A stretch of 12,539 bases of DNA, from contig MU625067.1 in assembly GCA_025349905.2 (NCBI GenBank), positions 1 to 12,539 on the forward strand. The letters run 5' to 3'. Below, one piece after another: positions 7,169-12,539 of the stretch (its first letter is position 1; each line of letters starts with the position of its first letter). A model generated the notes under the pieces. That model searched no databases. It had not been told where the DNA came from and saw only the letters and a list, made by a program, of their open reading frames with translations. Origin of the DNA: Blastocladiella britannica (Eukaryota; Blastocladiomycota; Blastocladiomycetes; Blastocladiales; Blastocladiaceae). A program made the position numbers and the translations under genes.

Positions 7169-10100
7169 TTAGCCCCCCTTCATCAGATCCTCAAGCCGGC
7201 GACACCAGTCGCGGTGGTCGCGCTGAGTCTTGGCAGCGGCCATGGCCACCGACTTGGCCTCATTGCCCAACCGGTCCTGCAACGTGGGCAAGTCGCACAT
7301 AAAGTCGAGCATGTTGCGGTACTCTTCGAGCGTGTACACTGCGCCGTGGTCGGCGATATCGTCGAGCATGCGCACGGGCCCCGCCAAGTACAGCTCGTAG
7401 TACTTGCGCGCGTGGTCGAGCCGCACTTCGCGGCACAGATCGGCATGCAACAAGTGCTGGTGCAACGCGCGCACCGACGTGACCATTTTGCGCACCCCCG
7501 CGCGGTTGAGTCGCCTCAAGTACCGCACGTTGGCTACCAGGTAGTGCGTGAGTAGTAAGCCGACGCCGTCAAAGAAAAACATGGCGTCGTTGAGCGGCAG
7601 GATCCGCCGCGCGAGTTCTTCCATGGTGCCCAGATCCGCGTTGAGTTGCAGGATGTACGGCTCGGGCTCGACTGGGTCGGTGTCAACGCTATCCGTGACC
7701 GACACGCCACCACTGCTATTGCCGCCTCCGCCACCAAGAACCGTGTTGGATCCCTCGACAAAGTACGTCCCCTCGCGCATCGCCAGGTCCACGTGGTACA
7801 TGGCGTGCACGCGCACCTCGAGGTGGAGCGTCACCAGGCAGCTGTCGGCGAGCGCCTGGTATGCTTCCAGCAGCTCGCGGAACCGCATCGCGCGCGCTGC
7901 CGGAACCGTCAACATCTTGGTCTTGGTCCCACTTTCATCGTCATCGTCATCATCATCGTCCGTGTCGTGGTCGCCGACCGTGCGCTGGCGACCGGCCCTT
8001 CCGCCATTGTGGGAGGTCATGCGCGCGACCGTCGCTGACACGTCGGGGGCAGAACCCACGAGGTCCATGGCCGAGCCCGTGACTGACTCGCCACCGCTTC
8101 CGTGCCCTGCGCCACCACCATGTGCACCTCCATTGGCACCACTGGTGTTGCTGCTGCTGCCCGGGTTGGCCATCAGCGCGTCCTCGACATCGGTTTCCAT
8201 GAGCTTGATGATCTCGGCTCGGAACCATTTCTTTTATGTGCTCATGTTTTTGAAGTCAGTCTACAAGGAAATAAATGAAAAAAGAACAACATCGAAACGA
8301 ACCAAAGAAACGCGCAAGTACGCCAACAGCTCGAGCTTCTTTTTCTCAAACACGATTTCGGACCGCTGGAACGACCGGTCGTTGCATAGCCGCGCCTGCA
8401 TCAGGATCTCCTGCACATTGAACCGCTCGTTCATCTCGTGGTTCAGCGGCTCGCCTCGGAAATGCGTGTTCTGGCACACCACGTGCAGCAGGTCCGGGTT
8501 CCTGGCCCACAGGCCCGACACGGTCTCTCCTGCTGCTGCTTGTCCGTCGTATTGTGCACCGCCGTCCATTCCGCTGCCGCCGTCGTCAAGACGGGAAGCT
8601 GGCCGATCACTTCCATCGCCCGAGGTGCTGACTGAACCAATCGTGACCACCGACCGATACTTGGCATAGCACCGCTCGACGTACCGCGACAAGATATCTT
8701 CAATCATGCGCAAGTACTCGCCTGACCGGAACGGCACCTGCCACATGGTGGCGCACATGGACTGGATGAGCGACATGAGGCACGACGCGCTCTGCAAGAT
8801 GTTTTCGCTGCCAACCACGAACCCGTCCGACCCGTTGATGTACTTGTTGACGTGGCTCTGCACTTTGGCCTCGATGCTTGGAATGTAGGTGGCCAAGATG
8901 TGTTCGTCGAGGAATTCAACGTACGGTGCCCTGTTCCCATTTTATATTGAGTTAACCGGTCTTAATAAAAAGAACTGCGAAAAAAAAAAATTACCTCGTG
9001 CCAGCAACAGTGCCCAGCCGCGCCAGGAAATCGCAGGTCGGGCGGTACACGACGCAAATAAACTCCAGGTCGGCGTCAAACAGCGGCGTATGCGAGAGCG
9101 CCTTGGCGGTGGCGTACCGATCCACGACATGCGACTCGGCCAGCAGCGCCGCATTCCCCGCTCCCGATCCGGCGGTCGCAGAAGCAGCACTAGCAGCAGC
9201 AGTAGATGATGGGAGCTGGGCCGCGTAAAACTTGGCCACGGACGACCCCGAACTCGACTGCCCAAACTTGAACACGGACGGCGCCGGAAACACCAGCGAC
9301 CCGTCAGGTTTTGTGGCCGGCGTCACGGACTTGATGGGCGGGATCGGCCGCAGCAAGTCACCGACAAACACGTCGCTGGACCGCGCCTTGGGCCGCAAGT
9401 AGTCCATGAGCACCGACCGGAGTTCCTCGTGCACCTCGTTGGCGACCTGCTCGACCGTGTACACCGGGTTGTCGGTGAGGTCGGCGCCATTCCCAAACTT
9501 GGTGGCGAAAGTCGGCCGCCGGGAGATCGCGTCCACCAGGTTGCAGATAAGCTTGTGGCCCTCGACCACGCACTCGAGCTTGGCAAACAGCGTTGCACAC
9601 AGGCCGCGCAGGGCCGAGAACTGCGCGTCCTTGGACCGCACGTCCCGCAGCAAGTGGCGGTCGGTAATCCCACCGCCACTACCGTTAGCACTGCTGCTGC
9701 CCCATCCGCCGTTTGCGGTGCCCGAAGCCATCGATGCAGCGGCCGGAACCGAAAACTGCGCCGCAACGTACGCGTCGCGCGCGTCGTTGATGGCGTGGTC
9801 CACAACCGCAAACGTCTCCTTGTGCATGCGCTCGCGTACCGCCTCGAGCGCCGGGACCAGCATTCCGAGCCGCGTAGCCGCTTCCAAACAGAGCGTGATG
9901 AACCCGAGCGAGTCGATTTCCGGGTTCTCGTCCGGGTTTTCCGATGCCAGGCCCAAGTCATCGCCGTCGTCGCCGTCCTCGTGAGATGGGTCGGTGGCCA
10001 GATCGGGGCCGCCACCATATGCCGTGCCACCGGCACCTGAGGTCGACCGGAGATGGTGACCACCACCAGGCATGGGCGACATGGGCGTCAGGCCGGGGTT

Positions 10101-11469
10101 GAGCGATGGACGGCGCCGCACGCCGCCAGCGCCTCCCACAGCAACAGCCAGGCCGCCACCACCACGAGTCGCGGTTCCTGCAGCAGACCCAGCGGCAGCA
10201 CCAGACGACGGGTGGCGGGCCAGTGATCCAGGAACGCCACCACTCGCTGCGATGGTCGAGGCGCGGTTGCGCGCGAGCTCGGCCGGATCGGCGCCCTGAA
10301 CAAACGCGGTCCATCGGTCCTCGCAGAACGGGGACTTGAGGTACACGTGGGCGTTAATGTCGTTGACAATGGCCTCAAAGAGGGTCTATATTTTATATGA
10401 GTGTGTGAGTGCCTGTAGAGCATAAGTAGAAAATAAAAGGGAAAGCACCTCTTTCAGAGCCAGTAACTGCCGCCGAGCTTCGTCCAGGGCACCGATCCGA
10501 GTGCACTCTTTCTCGTTGGCGATGGTAAGGACCCGGTTGAGCAGTTTGACGGCCGACAAATAGTACTTGCTGAGCATCAGGGCCTCGATCTCGGCCGGCG
10601 CGTGTTGTATCTCGTCACTATTGAAAACCACAAGTCAATTTGAATGGAAATGGAATAATGATATGCGTTACGCACACCAAGTCCAGAATTCGCAGCATCT
10701 CACGAAACACCAGGCCCTTGTTCCAGAGCCCCAGCAGGTCAAACTGCTTGAGCTGCAAGTGCTCGCGCGACTGCACCAGTTTCGCCTTCATGTCGGCGAT
10801 CTGCCGCTGGAGTCCATCGAGCCCGTCCAGAGTTTCGGAAAAGTGCTGCACCGCAAACGCAAACGATCCATGGTAATCGGCGACGACGGTATTGATCGCG
10901 GGCCCGAGCCGGGCCAGCATGTCGTGGAACGCGCGCACCGACCGCCCCCCAGGGCCGTCTAGCAACTGCAGCGCCAATTGCACCTCCTGGAAATCCTCCT
11001 GCTGCATGAACGGCCACGAGATGCGCACCTCGGTCAGCACGTCCTCGACGTCGCGGTGCAACGGGGCCGCCGACGCTGCCGTCTCGGCCCGGGTCATGGC
11101 GGCGCGCGCATCGTACGCGGCGGCGGCGGACGACCCCGAGCGGGCGCGCGAGTGAATGCCCGGTGAGACGGGGACCATATGGTCCGGGGCGCCAATGCTG
11201 CTGCCGCCATTCCCGCCGCGGTACGACCGATCACCGCGGTCCCGTGGCGTACCAGTGCCGCTGCGATCGCCACCACCACCAATACCCGAGGCATAGGATG
11301 AGGAGGTGGGGATGGGCGGCGGCGGGGGCGGTGGCGGTTGTTGGTCGGACTGGTAGCGGTAGGCGTCGATGCGTTCGCGCGACCGGGACGCGGATTTGGG
11401 GGGCAAATTGGAACCACCGGTCGGGCGCTCGGGTCTGTCGGGTCGTTCTGGTCGACCACCGCCGTACAT
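7169..11469 (-). CDS. SEC8: Exocyst complex subunit Sec8 (EXOC4)
   Basis: Subunit of the octameric exocyst that tethers secretory vesicles to the plasma membrane. Exons 10676-11469, 10449-10617, 8995-10385, 8312-8930 and 7169-8230 give 1344 aa, against about 970-1070 in human and yeast. Introns are 58, 63, 64 and 81 nt; phases match at every join. Intron 1 is firm: the joined segment ILDLVDEIQHAPAEIEA aligns gap-free with the family's LLD-EI-x-PxxLE block. Intron 4 is least certain (donor GTTTCT). Residues 1-135 are disordered, with an RPERPDRPERP repeat and eight Pro at 45-52. The Sec8 N-terminal helical domain spans ~140-350; a Gly/Ser/Pro-rich linker ~352-470; helical-rod regions follow. 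The C-terminal block (~1110-1344) holds TLHLEVRVHAMYH (1125-1137) and the VRYLRRLNRAGVRKM region, both diagnostic. Another insert carries eight Asp (1082-1089). The extra length is low-complexity insertion. Confidence 0.93.
8931..8994 (-). other. SEC8 intron 3 with donor-proximal T10 tract
   Basis: A 64-nt intron, GTAATT donor and AACAG acceptor, phase 2. A run of ten T on the coding strand begins at the donor and is followed at once by CGCAG, which would leave too short an intron to be used. A GGTTAAC branch-like site precedes the true acceptor. Joining gives LGTVAGTRAPYVEFLDEHIL, which reads on smoothly. Confidence 0.7.
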
Positions 11470-11613
11470 TTTCTTTGCAAGATTTCAAGAAATTGGTCGA
11501 TTTCCGATGAGTGAAAGTGAAGAAAGAAGTTCTGACCATTCCAGGTGATCGTGAAATTCAGTTCTCTTTCCCAGGGCAAAATCACGCCACGAATATTTCC
11601 CAGAATAAAAAGT
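11470..11613. promoter_or_regulatory. Shared 144-bp divergent promoter of SEC8 and VTI1
   Basis: This is the complete interval between the SEC8 start codon (11469, minus) and the VTI1 start codon (11614, plus). The SEC8-proximal half is rich in GAAA/AAGT on the plus strand; the VTI1 side ends in AATATTTCCCAGAATAAAA, the only AT-rich patch near a start. No standard TATA box is clear. Both genes act in vesicle delivery, so co-regulation is plausible but not shown. Confidence 0.55.
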
Positions 11614-12499
11614 ATGAGCGAACTCTATACCCAGTACGAGCACGACCGCGCCTCCCTGACGGCGTCCCTGCAAACCAAGCTGCGCGACTTGTCGGCCCCG
11701 CATGCCGCGGTCGGGTCCGATGCCTGGAAGACGCTGCTGCGTGCGGCCGAGCGCGAGCTGGACGAGGCAGACGAGATTGTCGCGTCCATGGACAACGAGC
11801 TGTTTTCGCTCCCGGCCCCGGCCCGTGCCAAGCTGCAACCGGCGCTCCGGCAGTCCAAGCTGGACCAGGAGCGGTATCGCAAGGACTTTGTGCGTGTCAA
11901 TCATTTCTTACATGAATATGGCCGCGTATATACTCATTCCCCAATGTACAGCTCAAAGTCAGCGCCTCTCCTACCGCCCGCGAGGCTCTGCTGGGTCCTG
12001 CTGGAGCTCCCGGGAACTTTAGCGGTGGGCCCGACGGGTCGGCCGATCAGCGCACTCGGTTGTTGCAAGGAACCGAGCGGTTGCAGGGCATGAACGATCG
12101 GCTGACGAATGCTCAGCGGTTGGCGCTCGAGTCTGGTTCGTTCTTTTTTTGTCTTCTTCCATTGTATTGCAATCTCATACTCACTTCTTGGATTGGTATT
12201 ATGAAGAACAATCCGGCGCCGAGACCTTGCAAGAACTGCGCCGGCAACGAGAACAACTCGAGCGGGCGAGGCACACGGTCCGCATTTCCTCTTATCTCTG
12301 ATCGTGATCCTGCTGACAGAACAAGAACAAAAACAAAAACAAATAACAGCTCCAAGACGTGGACGGCGACGTCGACCGCGCCGGCCGCACTCTCAGAAGC
12401 ATGGCCCGCCGCGTGTCCACCGACAAGCTGCTCTCTGGTTGCATTGTGTTTGTACTGGTGGTGCTGATCATCATGGTTCTGATCCTCAAGCTCCGTTGA
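11614..12499 (+). CDS. VTI1: Vti1-family Qb-SNARE
   Basis: Qb-SNARE that pairs with syntaxins and R-SNAREs in Golgi, endosome and vacuole fusion. Exons 11614-11895, 11952-12135, 12207-12277 and 12350-12499 give 228 aa, the usual family length. Residues 1-100 form the N-terminal Habc-like helices (YEQD-type start ELYTQYEHDRASL). The SNARE motif spans ~143-203, with ESEQSGAETLQELRRQREQL and Q169 in the ionic 0 layer. A C-terminal anchor at ~209-225 (CIVFVLVVLIIMVLIL) is followed by three residues, so the protein is tail-anchored. The exon 2/3 and 3/4 joins restore the conserved QRE-L-x-RAR-x-TL block exactly. The first donor may be 11896 (GTCAAT) or 11890 (GTGCGT), both phase 0; 11896 keeps two residues (VR) that make the family alignment gap-free. 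Intron 3 ends in an A-rich, not pyrimidine-rich, tract. Confidence 0.93.
12278..12349 (+). other. VTI1 intron 3, A-rich 3' end
   Basis: A 72-nt intron with GTCCGC donor, a TGCTGACAG branch-like site at about 12310-12318, then ~30 nt of AAC/AAAAC repeats before the AACAG acceptor. It lacks a polypyrimidine tract after the branch site. The join it makes (RARHT|LQDVDGDV) fits the family, so the boundary is well supported despite the odd composition. Confidence 0.75.
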
Positions 12500-12539
12500 A
12501 TCTCTCTCCACACCTTTCTGTTGTGACTTGTCCAAAAAA
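12500..12539 (+). other. VTI1 3' flank
   Basis: Pyrimidine-rich 3' untranslated sequence after the VTI1 stop, running off the window. No further gene can be judged. Confidence 0.5.

Noticed and set aside
8981..8990. A10 run as a possible retroposon poly-A tail
   Set aside because: It lies inside SEC8 intron 3, right after the donor, with no target-site duplication or inserted sequence beside it.

Overview
The window is nuclear DNA from a eukaryote with a compact, GC-rich, gene-dense genome. Genes are split by very short introns (56 to 81 nt by my reconstruction). An early-diverging, probably zoosporic fungus (Blastocladiomycota or Chytridiomycota) fits best. It carries a protein resembling the fungal Gag1-like clamp (DUF4050) family together with a canonical mitochondrial calcium uniporter, which most Dikarya lack or have diverged. 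The clade is inference from gene content; I see no marker that settles the species.

Layout, left to right. Positions 1-630 hold no convincing gene, only a 19-nt palindrome and a degenerate 23-nt direct repeat. A minus-strand open frame with coding-like codon use follows (631-1110, unidentified, possibly broken or the 3' exon of a gene divergent from MCU). MCU (1206-2401, +, 2 exons) ends 23 bp from the end of a small three-exon coiled-coil gene of unknown identity (2425-2944, -). That gene shares a 78-bp divergent promoter with a Gag1-like clamp protein (3023-3940, +, 2 exons). A large single-exon gene follows on the same strand (4017-7145, +, 1042 aa), with the architecture of the ATR-interacting checkpoint protein ATRIP/Ddc2/Rad26. 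It converges, again with a 23-bp gap, on the five-exon SEC8/EXOC4 exocyst gene (7169-11469, -, 1344 aa). SEC8 shares a 144-bp divergent promoter with the four-exon VTI1 Qb-SNARE gene (11614-12499, +, 228 aa).

Most of this is conserved eukaryotic cell biology: mitochondrial calcium uptake, DNA-damage checkpoint signalling, exocytic tethering and SNARE fusion. The SEC8-VTI1 head-to-head pair joins two membrane-traffic genes, the one functional coupling visible. I found no mobile element, tRNA, rRNA or CRISPR, and no clear new multi-gene system. The items most worth a second look are the fungal MCU with a DVME pore motif, the formin-like proline tracts inside the ATRIP-like protein, a stop-free in-frame intron in the clamp domain, the unidentified coiled-coil protein, and the unexplained minus-strand coding stretch at the left.

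Exon joins were worked out by hand from reading phase, GT/AG sites and remembered family alignments. No database was searched.
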